Position numbers and translations under genes: made by a program. A stretch of 64,000 bases of DNA. It comes from Profundicola chukchiensis (GTDB taxonomy: Bacteria; Bacteroidota; Bacteroidia; Flavobacteriales; Weeksellaceae). The notes under the pieces are model-generated. The model did no database searches. It was not told the origin of the DNA and saw only the letters and a list, made by a program, of their open reading frames with translations. The stretch covers positions 62,001 to 126,000 of the forward strand of contig NZ_JANAIE010000005.1 of the NCBI RefSeq assembly GCF_029664245.1. The letters run 5' to 3'. Below are positions 19,523 to 28,933 of the stretch, piece by piece; the stretch's first letter is position 1; each line of letters starts with the position of its first letter.

Positions 19523-20863
19523 TTATTTCATTCCAGGCATTTTACTGCCCATCATTTTCATCATATTTTTACCTTGACTCGTCTGCATGAATTTCATCAT
19601 TTTACCCATCTGAGAGAATTGTTTTAATAAGTTGTTTACGTCTTGTACAGAACGTCCCGAACCTTTTGCAATTCTTCTCTTACGACTAGCGTCAATAATA
19701 TCTGGGTTCTCTCTTTCAATAGGAGACATAGAGTAGATGATAGCTTCTACGTGTTTGAACGCATCATCGTCAATGTCGATATCCTTTAATGCTTTACCCG
19801 CACCAGGAATCATACCCAACAAATCTTTCATGTTACCCATACGTTTGATTTGGTTGATTTGTTTCAAGAAATCATTAAAATCAAACTTATTTTTGGCAAT
19901 TTTCTTTTGTAAACGTTTAGCTTCTTCCTCATCGAATTGTTCTTGAGCACGTTCTACTAAAGAGATAACGTCACCCATTCCCAAGATTCTGTCCGCCATA
20001 CGATTCGGGTGGAAAACATCTAATGCTTCCATTTTCTCACCGGTAGAAATAAACTTAATTGGTTTATCAACTACGGTTCTAATCGTAAGCGCAGCACCAC
20101 CTCGTGTATCACCATCTAATTTGGTAAGAACAACACCGTCGTAATCTAAAACATCGTTGAAGGCTTTAGCTGTATTTACAGCATCCTGACCCGTCATAGA
20201 GTCAACTACAAATAATGTTTCAGTAGGCTCTACAGCATCATGCACTTCTCTAATTTCGCGCATCATAAAGTTATCTACCGCCAAACGACCCGCCGTATCG
20301 AATATAATTACGTTGTGTCCATTTGCTTTAGCATAAGCCAATGCATTTTTAGCAATATCAGCTGGTTTTTGATTTCCTTCCTCCGTAAATACCGGAACAC
20401 CAACTTGCTCTCCTAATACTTTTAGCTGATCAATCGCAGCTGGACGATAAACGTCACCTGCAACTAATAAAGGTTTTTTACTTTTTTTAGTTTTAAGATA
20501 GTTCGCTAATTTTCCAGAAAAGGTAGTTTTACCCGAACCTTGTAGTCCCGCAATTAGAATTTTGGTTGGATTTTCAGAGATGTTCAATTCTGAAGTTGTT
20601 CCACCCATTAAGTTGGCCATTTCATCATGAACAATCTTAGTCATTAACTGTCCTGGATTCAATGTAGTTAATACATCTTGACCCAGCGCTTTTTCTCTAA
20701 CGTCGTTGGTGAATTCTTTAGCAACTTTATAGCTAACATCCGCATCTACCAAGGCACGACGGATTTCCTTAACCGTTTCTGCCACGTTAATTTCAGAAAT
20801 CTGACCATGACCTTTAAGCGTATGTAATGCTTTATCTAATTTATCCTGAAGACTTTGAAACAT
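19523..20863 (-). CDS. ffh: Ffh, signal recognition particle GTPase
   Basis: The 446-residue SRP54 protein targets nascent membrane proteins to FtsY and the translocon with the SRP RNA. Order of domains: N helical bundle; G domain with GLQGSGKTTFSGKLA near residue 107, DTAGRL and TKLDGDTRGG; and a methionine-rich M domain (LLGMIPGAGK, then MGKMMKFMQ and MMKMMGSKMPGMK at the end). The length is normal. A promoter element lies 27 bp upstream. Confidence 0.98.
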   Translation of the reverse strand: MFQSLQDKLDKALHTLKGHGQISEINVAETVKEIRRALVDADVSYKVAKEFTNDVREKALGQDVLTTLNPGQLMTKIVHDEMANLMGGTTSELNISENPTKILIAGLQGSGKTTFSGKLANYLKTKKSKKPLLVAGDVYRPAAIDQLKVLGEQVGVPVFTEEGNQKPADIAKNALAYAKANGHNVIIFDTAGRLAVDNFMMREIREVHDAVEPTETLFVVDSMTGQDAVNTAKAFNDVLDYDGVVLTKLDGDTRGGAALTIRTVVDKPIKFISTGEKMEALDVFHPNRMADRILGMGDVISLVERAQEQFDEEEAKRLQKKIAKNKFDFNDFLKQINQIKRMGNMKDLLGMIPGAGKALKDIDIDDDAFKHVEAIIYSMSPIERENPDIIDASRKRRIAKGSGRSVQDVNNLLKQFSQMGKMMKFMQTSQGKNMMKMMGSKMPGMK

Positions 20864-20890
20864 CTATCTTAATTTTAATTTGTAGAAAGG

Positions 20891-20898
20891 CAAAAGTA
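20891..20898 (-). promoter_or_regulatory. Promoter -7 element of ffh
   Basis: On the minus strand TACTTTTG matches TAnnTTTG and ends 27 bp before the ATG of ffh. Confidence 0.45.
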
Positions 20899-20983
20899 CA
20901 AAAATTATAATGTATGTAAAGTTTTTAATATTTCTTATTAATGCAACTCGCCTGGAAATATACTTTGTTATCAATATCTACGA

Positions 20984-21952
20984 CTAAACCACTTTCGCTT
21001 CCAGCTCCGAACTCACAAAATCCTTAATACTTATTCCAGCATGTGTCAGTTGTTGAGGTAAAATACTAGCGGGAGAGAAGCCTGGCAACGTATTCATTTC
21101 TATAAAATGTGGAACGCCATCTACAATGATATATTCACTTCTAGACATGCCCGACATTTTTAAAGTATCATAAACCTTGCTAGCAACCTCATGAACCTTT
21201 TGCATCATTTCATCTGAAATCCGAGCAGGTGTAATTTCCTCTGAAGCTCCGTGGTATTTAGCCTCATAATCAAAAAACTCATTATGAGAAACGATTTCGG
21301 TAACACCACTTACAAATGTTTTTCCACCATATTGAATCACTCCAACTGAAACTTCGGTTCCGTCGAGAAATTCCTCAATCAAAATGTCATTATCCTCTGC
21401 AAATGCTAATTCGAAAGCCTTAGCGAAATCTTCTTTGGTTTTAACTTTAGAAATCCCCAAACTCGAACCCGATTGATTAGGTTTTACGAAACAAGGTAAG
21501 CCTACTTTTTCAACAATCTTGTCTAGATTTATATCATCTCCTTTAGTCAAGTAAAAAGACTTGGCCATAGGGATATCGTATTTATGTAATACGGCTAAGG
21601 TGTCTTTTTTGTTAAAGGTTAAAGCAGAAAGATAGTGCCCACAACCCGTATATGGAATTCCTAAAATATCCCAATAAGCTTGTAAAAAACCGTCTTCACC
21701 TGGTGTACCATGAATAATATTAAAAATAACATCAAACGTTATCTTTTGCTCATTCATATCAAATGAGAAATCACCTTTGTGCAGTTCATAGGTCTGACCC
21801 TCAACCTCTGCATACCAATTGTTTTCTAGAATAATAACTTTATATGGTTCGTATAAATCTCTATCGATACTATCATAAATTAATTGGCCAGATTTCAATG
21901 AAACCTTGTATTCATCGGAGTATCCACCCATCACAACGGCTACTTTTTTCAT
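20984..21952 (-). CDS. ddl: D-alanine--D-alanine ligase
   Basis: A 322-residue ATP-grasp enzyme that makes the D-Ala-D-Ala dipeptide of peptidoglycan. Landmarks are GGYSDEYKVSL near the N-terminus, HGTPGEDG (85-92), FVKPNQSGSSLGISKV, EEFLDGTEVSVG and IEMNTLPGFSPASILPQ, which contains the Mg and D-Ala binding residues. It is divergent from the PASTA-RluD operon across a 100-bp gap, a common arrangement in this phylum. Confidence 0.96.
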   Translation of the reverse strand: MKKVAVVMGGYSDEYKVSLKSGQLIYDSIDRDLYEPYKVIILENNWYAEVEGQTYELHKGDFSFDMNEQKITFDVIFNIIHGTPGEDGFLQAYWDILGIPYTGCGHYLSALTFNKKDTLAVLHKYDIPMAKSFYLTKGDDINLDKIVEKVGLPCFVKPNQSGSSLGISKVKTKEDFAKAFELAFAEDNDILIEEFLDGTEVSVGVIQYGGKTFVSGVTEIVSHNEFFDYEAKYHGASEEITPARISDEMMQKVHEVASKVYDTLKMSGMSRSEYIIVDGVPHFIEMNTLPGFSPASILPQQLTHAGISIKDFVSSELEAKVV

Positions 21953-22025
21953 TCTTCAAAATTTTGATAAAATTAAATAATTCTAGGAGATTTACGTTCA
22001 AACTCATACATATTACATTAATTTT

Positions 22026-22033
22026 TATCTTTG
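22026..22033 (+). promoter_or_regulatory. Promoter -7 element of the PASTA/RluD operon
   Basis: TATCTTTG matches the -7 consensus and ends 19 bp before the ATG at 22053. Confidence 0.55.
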
Positions 22034-22052
22034 TCCAATATTATAATAACCT

Positions 22053-23060
22053 ATGAATTTTTTCAAAGCACTAATTAGTTGGAAATTATGGCTAAGTATT
22101 ATATTAGGAGGAGCACTTCTAATTGGTCTTTGGTTCTATGCTTTCAAGTTTTTAGATAATTATACAAAGCATGGTGTTTCGGTAGAAGTACCCGATTTAT
22201 CTACATTAAATATTAATGAAGCTATTCAAAAATTAGAAGAGCTAGATTTAAGGTATGAAGTCGATAGTGTTAAGTTCACCGAGGATTATCCTCCGTATGC
22301 TATTTTAGATTTTTATCCATTACAAGGTTCAAAAGTTAAGCCGGGTAGACGTATTTTTATTAAGTCCAATCCAAGTACATGGCGTCCGGTTGAATTACCT
22401 GATTTAATCGATAAAAGTAGTCGTTTGGCGATTACGCAGTTGCATTTAAGAGGATTCGTTTTAGGAGATACCATCTACGTTGAAGACCCTGCTAGAGATG
22501 CAGTTTTAGGCGTTATGTTTAATGGTGACACCATACAAGCAGGAAAACTATTACCTAAAGGGGCCAGAGTGGATTTGGTTTTAGGAAGAGGATTCAAAAT
22601 GGACATGCCTGTACCACAAGTTGAAGGTCTAACATTACAAGAGGCTAAGGCAATTCTTAAAGATAAATTTTTCGATATAGGTCAGATTTATTATTTAGGA
22701 GGAACACGTGATACCATAGGCACTAAAGTGGTTTATCAAGATCCACCTCCAAACGATAATTATGATGAAGGATTACCTGTTTCTTTATGGTTATCTAAAA
22801 AGCCAACATCGCAGTTGAGAAAAGAATTAGACTCACTGAACTTGGTATATAGAAGAAAGTTAGACGAAAAAGATTCTTTATTCTATAATTCTATTGAGAG
22901 TTCGCGAACGATAGATATCAAAGACTTGCCAGAGGAAATTAGAAACGCTATTAAATACGACCAAAATACCAATGAGCAAATGCGTCCTAAAGAAGAGCCA
23001 AAAGCTCCAGCGGCAACAGGACCGAAGAAAATTGACACGACAGGTATTTCGATAGACTAA
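22053..23060 (+). CDS. Membrane-anchored PASTA-domain protein
   Basis: The 335-residue protein has one N-terminal membrane helix (about residues 12-32) and three successive PASTA repeats (about 42-110, 112-182 and 186-255), each opening with a V/LPDL-type segment, followed by a charged proline-rich tail. PASTA domains bind peptidoglycan fragments or beta-lactams; here there is no kinase or transpeptidase domain attached. Position next to ddl fits a cell-wall role. Its stop overlaps the RluD-like start (TAATG). Confidence 0.88.
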   Translation: MNFFKALISWKLWLSIILGGALLIGLWFYAFKFLDNYTKHGVSVEVPDLSTLNINEAIQKLEELDLRYEVDSVKFTEDYPPYAILDFYPLQGSKVKPGRRIFIKSNPSTWRPVELPDLIDKSSRLAITQLHLRGFVLGDTIYVEDPARDAVLGVMFNGDTIQAGKLLPKGARVDLVLGRGFKMDMPVPQVEGLTLQEAKAILKDKFFDIGQIYYLGGTRDTIGTKVVYQDPPPNDNYDEGLPVSLWLSKKPTSQLRKELDSLNLVYRRKLDEKDSLFYNSIESSRTIDIKDLPEEIRNAIKYDQNTNEQMRPKEEPKAPAATGPKKIDTTGISID

Positions 23061-24103
23061 TGAGAAACGATCAAGAATCACCCGAAGTAAACGAAGAAGA
23101 GGAGTTATACGAACATTATAGTTTCACCGCAAACAAAGGTCAAAAGCCTTTAAGAGCAGATAAATTCTTATCTAATTTTATAGAAAATTCGTCTCGAAGT
23201 AAAATTCAAAAGGCGGCAGACGCAGGTAACATTTTTGTAAATGGTGAAAAGGTAAAGTCAAATCACAAGGTTAAACCTAATGATGAGGTAAAAGTAGTTT
23301 TAGCTTTTCCGCCACGAACCAATGAAATCCTTGCCGAAGATATACCTTTAGATATTGTCTATGAAGACGATCAGGTTGTTGTGGTAAATAAACCTTCAGG
23401 CATGGTAGTTCATCCAGGGCATGGGAATTATAGTGGTACGTTGGTGAATGCTTTAAAATATCATTTCGATAACTTACCGAATTTAAATGCTGAATTAGAT
23501 CGCCCAGGTCTAGTGCATAGAATCGATAAAGACACAAGTGGACTTTTAGTTGTGGCTAAAACCGAATTTGCCATGAATCATCTGGCAAAACAATTCTTCG
23601 ATCGTAGCACCCAAAGACTTTATCAAGCTGTTGTTTGGGGAGATGTAGAAGAAGACCAAGGTAGGATAGAAGGAAACATTGCTAGACACGTAAGTAACCG
23701 CTTGCAGATGGCTGTATTTCCGGATGGGAGCCAAGGTAAACACGCCGTAACACATTACAAGGTTTTAGAAAGATTGGGTTATGTGAGCGTGGTGGAGTGT
23801 AAGTTAGAAACTGGTAGAACGCACCAAATTCGTGTACACATGAAACATATTGGTCATACATTATTTAATGATGAGCGATATGGTGGCGATAAAATTTTAA
23901 AAGGAACATCTTTCACAAAATACAAACAGTTTGTAGATAACTGTTTTGCAATTTGTCCACGTCAGGCTTTACATGCTAAAACTTTAGGATTTGAGCATCC
24001 AACAACAGGGGAAATGATGCATTTTGAGTGTCCTATTCCTGATGATATTACAGCGCTTTTAGAAAAATGGCGTGTGTACGCCAACGCAACGCGCGAAGAG
24101 TAA
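23060..24103 (+). CDS. RluD-family 23S rRNA pseudouridine synthase
   Basis: A 347-residue RluA/RluD-type enzyme. An S4 RNA-binding domain (about residues 28-95) precedes the catalytic domain with HRIDKDTSGLLVVAKT, whose aspartate is catalytic, and ETGRTHQIRVHMKHIGH. RluD isomerises uridines in helix 69 of 23S rRNA; site specificity cannot be assigned from sequence alone. Its start overlaps the PASTA gene stop by one base. An exceptionally clear terminator follows. Confidence 0.92.
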   Translation: MRNDQESPEVNEEEELYEHYSFTANKGQKPLRADKFLSNFIENSSRSKIQKAADAGNIFVNGEKVKSNHKVKPNDEVKVVLAFPPRTNEILAEDIPLDIVYEDDQVVVVNKPSGMVVHPGHGNYSGTLVNALKYHFDNLPNLNAELDRPGLVHRIDKDTSGLLVVAKTEFAMNHLAKQFFDRSTQRLYQAVVWGDVEEDQGRIEGNIARHVSNRLQMAVFPDGSQGKHAVTHYKVLERLGYVSVVECKLETGRTHQIRVHMKHIGHTLFNDERYGGDKILKGTSFTKYKQFVDNCFAICPRQALHAKTLGFEHPTTGEMMHFECPIPDDITALLEKWRVYANATREE

Positions 24104-24130
24104 TTCGATAAAGATTTATTTAAAAAATAT

Positions 24131-24182
24131 ATAGCTAGAAATGAGGAAAGATAATTCCGCCTCTTTTCTAGCTATTTTTATT
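24131..24182 (+). terminator. Strong intrinsic terminator after the RluD gene
   Basis: ATAGCTAGAA (24131-24140) pairs with TTCTAGCTAT (24166-24175), with GAGG/CCTC continuing the stem inside, followed by TTTTTATT. Confidence 0.9.
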
Positions 24183-24491
24183 CATTTATTATTTTATCTA
24201 AAGTAAACTTTCTTAGTAATTATTGCTCCTATACATTGTTGAGGCCTTGAAGAATTTTTTTGCTTAGATAAAAAAACAAATAACTTTAAATATTAATATT
24301 TAAGGATTCAATTCAATGACAGGTTTTTGTTTGTGTTTTAGCTATGTACATCGTGATGCCAATATTATATGTCTTTGAATATTTAAAATTTATTATTCAC
24401 TTCTATGGAATAAATAAATCTGAGCACAATTAACTATGAAGAGATAGTAGCGAACTGAGAACAGCGAACCGAGAACTGATAACCGAAATCC
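24183..24491. other. Non-coding gap, AT-rich
   Basis: No gene is seen in these roughly 300 bp between the terminator and the convergent beta-helix lipoprotein. The last 60 bp contain repeated GAACTGAGAAC-like words (AGCGAACTGAGAAC, AGCGAACCGAGAACTGATAAC), a low-complexity filler similar to that between argH and the ZIP gene. Confidence 0.4.
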
Positions 24492-25904
24492 CTATTCGTA
24501 AGCTCCAATATTAGGATTTTGACCTCTCAAAACTCCCTTGATGTCTTTAGGTGCTTGACTATTGAAAGCGCTATTTCCAACATTTTTAGCAGGTGATTCT
24601 TCTTGAAGTCTTAAATCTTGCTGACTAAAAATACTCGAAACAAACATTGGATTTCCAGTCAATGGATTAATAAAGCTAGGATGAGTTGCATAATCTATCT
24701 CATCCGTGTTTTCGTTTTTAATAAAGCAATGGTCAAAACTAGTGTTGAATCCAGCATCTTCTTTCTCGTCTAAATAAACCCCATTAGGATAACGACCATA
24801 GAATATACAGTTCCCGAAAATAGCATTGAGCGCTGCATAGCTTTCATTTCCATCCTCATCTTCGGTGTAATTACTTAAATAAGCAGGAACATTAGGTCCA
24901 TTGATGCCCACTAAACCTGTTTTCCAAACATTCGCAAAAGTTGAGAAATAAAACTCATAATTCCCACCTTTTTCAATATTAAGACTAGCATCTCCAGCAT
25001 CTGCAATCACAAGATTCTTTCCTATAATATTAGCATCTTTAGCAAAAATACCACTCGAAGACATATTATAGATTTGAGTATTTTCGATGTTTGCTGAAGA
25101 GTTTTCTAAGTTAAAACCATTCTTACCTCCTTTAATGATGGTGTAATTAGCATTTAAGTTGGCATTCTTTAATTTAACCTCATGCCATTGCTTCGGAAGC
25201 GAATCATATCGGGCATCGTGGCGATCTCCTCTCATCAGAACAGGATTATCAATAGTTCCGTTGAGGTTTAAACTTCCACCGTTTTCTACCAACATTCCAC
25301 TATTGTTGTGAAAATATAATTTTGCCCCTGCCGCAATGTTTAATGCTGCATTATCCACTTTCAGTGTGCCATAAACCACATGAGATTTATTGTTATCCCA
25401 TTCAGTATCTTGATTTATCTGAATAAAATCCTCACCTTCGTTAGGGTAGTGGTAGATCGCATCTTCAATCATGGCTAATAACTTAACTTCTTGTTGACTA
25501 TCAGAGAAAATTAACTCATCCTCCTCAATCATTCTATTGTTTGCTTGGTGCATGGCTACTTCTACAAATACCATCAAACTATCTTTGGCTCTTAATGGAA
25601 CTTCAGAAAATTCAAACCCAGGCATACCATCTACATTAATACGGAAATTTGAATTTTCGCGCTGATTCAAATAGATATTAGAAAGTGAAATATCATCATT
25701 AGACGGGTTATAAACCTTTAATAAATAAGTTTCAGAATTAGATTGAGTGAAAATAGTATCTAAAAAGATTGTATCTTTGCTGAATTGTAAGGCAATATTT
25801 GGATTGCTTTCGAAGTCTAAGTCTTTGCGACAAGACATAGCAGAAGTTAATATTAAAATCGTAATTAAAAATACTAAAGGGTTTGTATAACCAAATTTGG
25901 GCAT
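24492..25904 (-). CDS. Lipoprotein with right-handed beta-helix fold
   Basis: A 470-residue protein with a lipoprotein signal ending in SAMSC (Cys25). The first part is beta-sandwich-like; from about residue 170 onward come repeated short strands with N and I ladders (NNSGMLVENGGSLNL, NFEnSSANIENTQI-type, SSGIFAKDANI), typical of a parallel beta-helix of the pectate-lyase or NosD type. The end, GQNPNIGAYE, is the common terminus of this Bacteroidota family. It is probably a surface or periplasmic protein. No catalytic role is evident. Confidence 0.8.
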   Translation of the reverse strand: MPKFGYTNPLVFLITILILTSAMSCRKDLDFESNPNIALQFSKDTIFLDTIFTQSNSETYLLKVYNPSNDDISLSNIYLNQRENSNFRINVDGMPGFEFSEVPLRAKDSLMVFVEVAMHQANNRMIEEDELIFSDSQQEVKLLAMIEDAIYHYPNEGEDFIQINQDTEWDNNKSHVVYGTLKVDNAALNIAAGAKLYFHNNSGMLVENGGSLNLNGTIDNPVLMRGDRHDARYDSLPKQWHEVKLKNANLNANYTIIKGGKNGFNLENSSANIENTQIYNMSSSGIFAKDANIIGKNLVIADAGDASLNIEKGGNYEFYFSTFANVWKTGLVGINGPNVPAYLSNYTEDEDGNESYAALNAIFGNCIFYGRYPNGVYLDEKEDAGFNTSFDHCFIKNENTDEIDYATHPSFINPLTGNPMFVSSIFSQQDLRLQEESPAKNVGNSAFNSQAPKDIKGVLRGQNPNIGAYE

Positions 25905-25920
25905 AAATTATTAGTTTTTA

Positions 25921-25928
25921 CAAAGATA
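25921..25928 (-). promoter_or_regulatory. Promoter -7 element of the beta-helix lipoprotein
   Basis: On the minus strand TATCTTTG matches the consensus 16 bp before the start. It lies back-to-back with the rpmE2 promoter. Confidence 0.55.
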
Positions 25929-25942
25929 AATTAATTTTAAGA

Positions 25943-25973
25943 TTTGTAGGATTAGAAATTATACTTATATTTG
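25943..25973 (+). promoter_or_regulatory. Full consensus promoter of rpmE2
   Basis: TTTG (25943-25946), 19 bp, then TATATTTG (25966-25973): an exact match to the Bacteroidota consensus TTTG-N19-TAnnTTTG. The ATG is 25 bp downstream. Confidence 0.75.
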
Positions 25974-25998
25974 CAGCCCGAAATAAGAATAAAAGGTC

Positions 25999-26250
25999 AT
26001 GAGAAAAGATATTCATCCAAGCAATTATAGACTAGTAGCGTTCAGAGACATGAGTAATGAGGAGACTTTCATTACAAGATCTACAGCTGAAACGAAAGAA
26101 ACTATCGAAATCGATGGTGTTGAGTATCCATTAGTAAAAATGGAGATTTCATCTACGTCACACCCTTTCTATACAGGTAAGCAGAAATTGATTGATACTG
26201 CTGGACGTGTTGATAAATTCATGAACAAGTACAAGAAATACAAGAAATAA
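25999..26250 (+). CDS. rpmE2: Ribosomal protein L31 type B
   Basis: The 83-residue protein begins [13 protein letters not shown] and contains [13 protein letters not shown], the signature of L31. It lacks the CxxC zinc pairs of type A L31, which places it in the zinc-independent type B group. This is the usual form in this phylum, so it does not by itself imply zinc regulation. It has its own strong promoter and terminator, and the following GlmU-like gene is a common neighbour. Confidence 0.97.
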   Translation: MRKDIHPSNYRLVAFRDMSNEETFITRSTAETKETIEIDGVEYPLVKMEISSTSHPFYTGKQKLIDTAGRVDKFMNKYKKYKK

Positions 26251-26277
26251 AATCATTTTCATAATAGTATATTTTTT

Positions 26278-26304
26278 AAGTCCCGATTATGTCGGGACTT
26301 TTTT
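26278..26304 (+). terminator. Intrinsic terminator after rpmE2
   Basis: AAGTCCCGA (26278-26286) pairs with TCGGGACTT (26292-26300), followed by a run of T. Confidence 0.92.
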
Positions 26305-26344
26305 ATTTTAGTATTTTGCATAACAATTAATAAACAACAGCTTT

Positions 26345-27502
26345 ATGAACGTTATCCTATTTTGTGAAAAAGAACAAGAACAGTTACTTCCACTTACTTT
26401 CCTAAAACCATGTGGCGAACTGCGCATGGGAATTCTAAGCTTTAAAGATAGATGGGAGAGGTTCCTCGGTAAAAAGATTTCTTATAAGACTTTGCCTTAT
26501 TTGGCAGAGGCCTTTCCTATGAAGGAAGAGGAAGTCAATTTATTCCTAAATCCAACCTATCTCCCAACCGCTGAACTTTTTGATACTTTATTGAACTTAA
26601 AACAAGGAAAAGCAATTCAATATAAAGATGCTATTCTAGCATTTAAAGGTTCGAATGAAGACTTTGAAGCTAAAAAATGGGAAGTTCAATCTTGGGATTC
26701 TGAATTAATTCATATTCAAAGACCTTATGATTTGTTTTCGTACAATGATAAAGTTCTAGCTTTTGACTTCGAGTTATTGACAAAGAATAGAATTTCTCAA
26801 CCTATTTCTGAAACCAACGGCGTTATCAATGAATATAATATCTTCTTAGAAGAAGGAGCAAAAGTAGAGTTTGCGATTTTAAATGCAACCGATGGACCTA
26901 TATATATAGGTAAGGATGCTGAAATTTGCGAAGGTAGTATGGTGCGTGGTGGATTGGCTTTATGCGATCATGCAAAATTAAACTTAGGAACTAAAATCTA
27001 CGGAGCAACAACTATTGGTCCACACTGTAAAGTAGGTGGAGAGGTGAATAATTCTATTTTAACAGGTTATTCCAACAAAGGTCACGATGGTTTCTTAGGT
27101 AATAGTGTGATTGGAGAGTGGTGTAATTTAGGAGCTGACACCAATAATTCTAATCTTAAGAATAACTACGGAGAAGTTAAACTTTGGAATTATGCAGAAA
27201 ATAAATTCGAGAAAACTGGCTTACAATTCTGTGGTTTAATCATGGGTGATCATGCTAAATCTGCTATTAATACCCAATTTAATACTGGTACCGTGGTCGG
27301 GCCATTTGCCAATGTATTCAAATCAGGTTTTCCGCCTAATCGAGTTAAGATGTTTAGTTGGGGTGGAGGAAACGAAGATGACAAATTTAGATTAGATGCA
27401 GCCTATGAAGTTGCAGAAAGAATGATGAGTCGACGAAAAGTTGATTTAACAAATGATATGAAAAATATCATAAAATACTTATTCGAAACACATCAAGAAT
27501 AA
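26345..27502 (+). CDS. GlmU-like sugar-nucleotidyltransferase/hexapeptide protein
   Basis: A 385-residue protein. The N-terminal part (MNVILFCEKEQEQLLPLTFL, then KPCGELRMGI) is a divergent nucleotidyltransferase fold without the usual LAAGxGTR loop. Residues about 170-330 form a left-handed beta-helix with hexapeptide-like repeats (IGKDAEICEGSMVRG, TIGPHCKVGGEVNNSI, GNSVIGEWCNLGAD). It belongs to the Bacteroidota GlmU-like group seen next to rpmE2. Because the N-terminal active loop is not recognisable, calling it a functional uridylyltransferase would be unsafe; an acetyltransferase-like role is possible. Confidence 0.78.
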   Translation: MNVILFCEKEQEQLLPLTFLKPCGELRMGILSFKDRWERFLGKKISYKTLPYLAEAFPMKEEEVNLFLNPTYLPTAELFDTLLNLKQGKAIQYKDAILAFKGSNEDFEAKKWEVQSWDSELIHIQRPYDLFSYNDKVLAFDFELLTKNRISQPISETNGVINEYNIFLEEGAKVEFAILNATDGPIYIGKDAEICEGSMVRGGLALCDHAKLNLGTKIYGATTIGPHCKVGGEVNNSILTGYSNKGHDGFLGNSVIGEWCNLGADTNNSNLKNNYGEVKLWNYAENKFEKTGLQFCGLIMGDHAKSAINTQFNTGTVVGPFANVFKSGFPPNRVKMFSWGGGNEDDKFRLDAAYEVAERMMSRRKVDLTNDMKNIIKYLFETHQE

Positions 27503-27745
27503 AATTAGCATTAAGGAAAAATAAAGCATTTTTTGTAGAAAGGTCATAATTTAAAAGCTCTAAAAGGCCTTTGTATAGAAATATTCGAGCTAATTCGGTG
27601 TCTTTTTTAAGAATGTTATAAACATGGTATATGCTTTGCTATACTATGCTTGAATAGGACAATTCAGCTTGAATACAATTGACTTTTAAACTAAGGATAA
27701 CGGATATGAATTCCAAAAAATCCTCAGAAACTCAATAAATAATTG

Positions 27746-27753
27746 TAAATTTG
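27746..27753 (+). promoter_or_regulatory. Promoter -7 element of the cysteine-synthase-like gene
   Basis: TAAATTTG matches TAnnTTTG. A start about 27760 would place the in-frame TTG at 27758 outside the mRNA, which favours the GTG at 27779 as the translation start. Confidence 0.5.
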
Positions 27754-27778
27754 GCGATTGTTAAGTAAAGTTAAAATT

Positions 27779-28819
27779 GTGAATACGGAAAGCTACAATA
27801 ATATTTTAGAATTAATTGCGAATACGCCTTTAGTAAAACTAAATAAAATAGCTGAGAATATTCCAGGTGATATTTATGCTAAACTTGAAAGTTGGAATCC
27901 TGGTCATTCCACTAAAGATAGAATTGCATTACATATTATAGAAGAGGCTGAAAAAGATGGTCTTTTAAAACCTGGAGCAACCATCGTAGAAACAACCTCA
28001 GGAAACACAGGTTTTTCAATTGCTATGGTAAGTATTGTCAAAGGTTATAAGTGTATTTTGGCAGTTAGCGATAAAACCAAAGGAGAGAAAATAGCCTATC
28101 TTAAGGCTTTAGGGGCAAAAGTTTTTGTTTGTCCAGCGAATGTTCCTGCAGATGATCCTAGATCTTATTACGAGGTCGCAAAAAGGATTCATAAGGAAAC
28201 ACCTAACTCTATATATATCAATCAATATTTCAATCAAAAGAATATTGATGCCCATTATTTAACGACAGGTCCAGAGATTTGGGAACAAACAAAAGGTAAG
28301 ATTACTCACCTTGTTGGATGCTGTGGTACGGGTGGAACTATTTCTGGTTCTGCTAGATATTTGAAAGAGCAAAACCCTGATATCAAAGTTATTGGTGTTG
28401 ATGCTTATGGGTCTATCCTTAAGAAATATCATGAAACAGGAGAGTTAGATAAAAACGAAATTTATCCATACAGAATCGAAGGTTTAGGTAAGAACTTAGT
28501 ACCAAAAGCGACTGATTTTGATATCATCGACGAGTTTGTGAAAGTTACAGACGAGGAGAGTGCTTACACAACCAGAGAGATTGCCTTAAAAGAAGGTATC
28601 ATGGGTGGATATACAAGTGGAGCTGCTTTCCAAGCAGTAAAACAAATCAAGGAATCACTTCCTGAGGATGCAGTTGTTGTAGTTGTTTTCCCAGATCACG
28701 GTTCAAGATATATCACCAAAGTATTCAGCGACGAGTGGATGCAAGAACAAGGATTTGTTCAAAGCAAGCTCAACGGACTCGAGTCTAGAGCAACTGTTCA
28801 CCGAATAGAAGCAGAATAA
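27779..28819 (+). CDS. Cysteine-synthase-family PLP enzyme, candidate cysteate synthase
   Basis: A 346-residue fold-type II PLP enzyme of the CysK/CBS family. Motifs: [11 protein letters not shown] with the PLP lysine (Lys46), TSGNTG (73-78) and GTGGTISG. The residues before the lysine motif differ from the usual NP(A/G)GSVKDR in having His-Ser-Thr, and the protein is longer than typical CysK. Directly downstream are an SDR reductase and an alpha-oxoamine synthase. In Bacteroidota that make sulfonolipids, a CysK-like cysteate synthase (CapA), a cysteate acyltransferase (CapB) and a reductase (CapC) act together, so cysteate synthesis is the favoured role here. Ordinary cysteine synthesis is the alternative. 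The in-frame TTG at 27758 is less likely as a start. Confidence 0.82.
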   Translation: MNTESYNNILELIANTPLVKLNKIAENIPGDIYAKLESWNPGHSTKDRIALHIIEEAEKDGLLKPGATIVETTSGNTGFSIAMVSIVKGYKCILAVSDKTKGEKIAYLKALGAKVFVCPANVPADDPRSYYEVAKRIHKETPNSIYINQYFNQKNIDAHYLTTGPEIWEQTKGKITHLVGCCGTGGTISGSARYLKEQNPDIKVIGVDAYGSILKKYHETGELDKNEIYPYRIEGLGKNLVPKATDFDIIDEFVKVTDEESAYTTREIALKEGIMGGYTSGAAFQAVKQIKESLPEDAVVVVVFPDHGSRYITKVFSDEWMQEQGFVQSKLNGLESRATVHRIEAE

Positions 28820-28830
28820 AATAAAAAATT

Positions 28831-28869
28831 AAAAACATCCCGAATTCAATTTGAATTCGGGATGTTTTT
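28831..28869 (+). terminator. Intrinsic terminator after the cysteine-synthase-like gene
   Basis: An 18-bp perfect stem (AAAAACATCCCGAATTCA / TGAATTCGGGATGTTTTT) with a 3-nt loop; T-runs on both strands make it bidirectional. Confidence 0.92.
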
Positions 28870-28908
28870 GTTTATGCCCTACATCCCAAAATAGCTCAGT
28901 TTTTTTCT

Positions 28909-28916
28909 TATCTTTG
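28909..28916 (+). promoter_or_regulatory. Promoter -7 element of the SDR/oxoamine synthase operon
   Basis: TATCTTTG matches the consensus exactly and ends 17 bp before the ATG at 28934. Confidence 0.55.
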
Positions 28917-28933
28917 TTTTTTAATCGCTTTAC

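Noticed and set aside
27758-27778. TTG start for the cysteine-synthase-like gene
   Set aside because: It lies at or before the predicted transcript start; the GTG at 27779 gives an N-terminus typical of the family.
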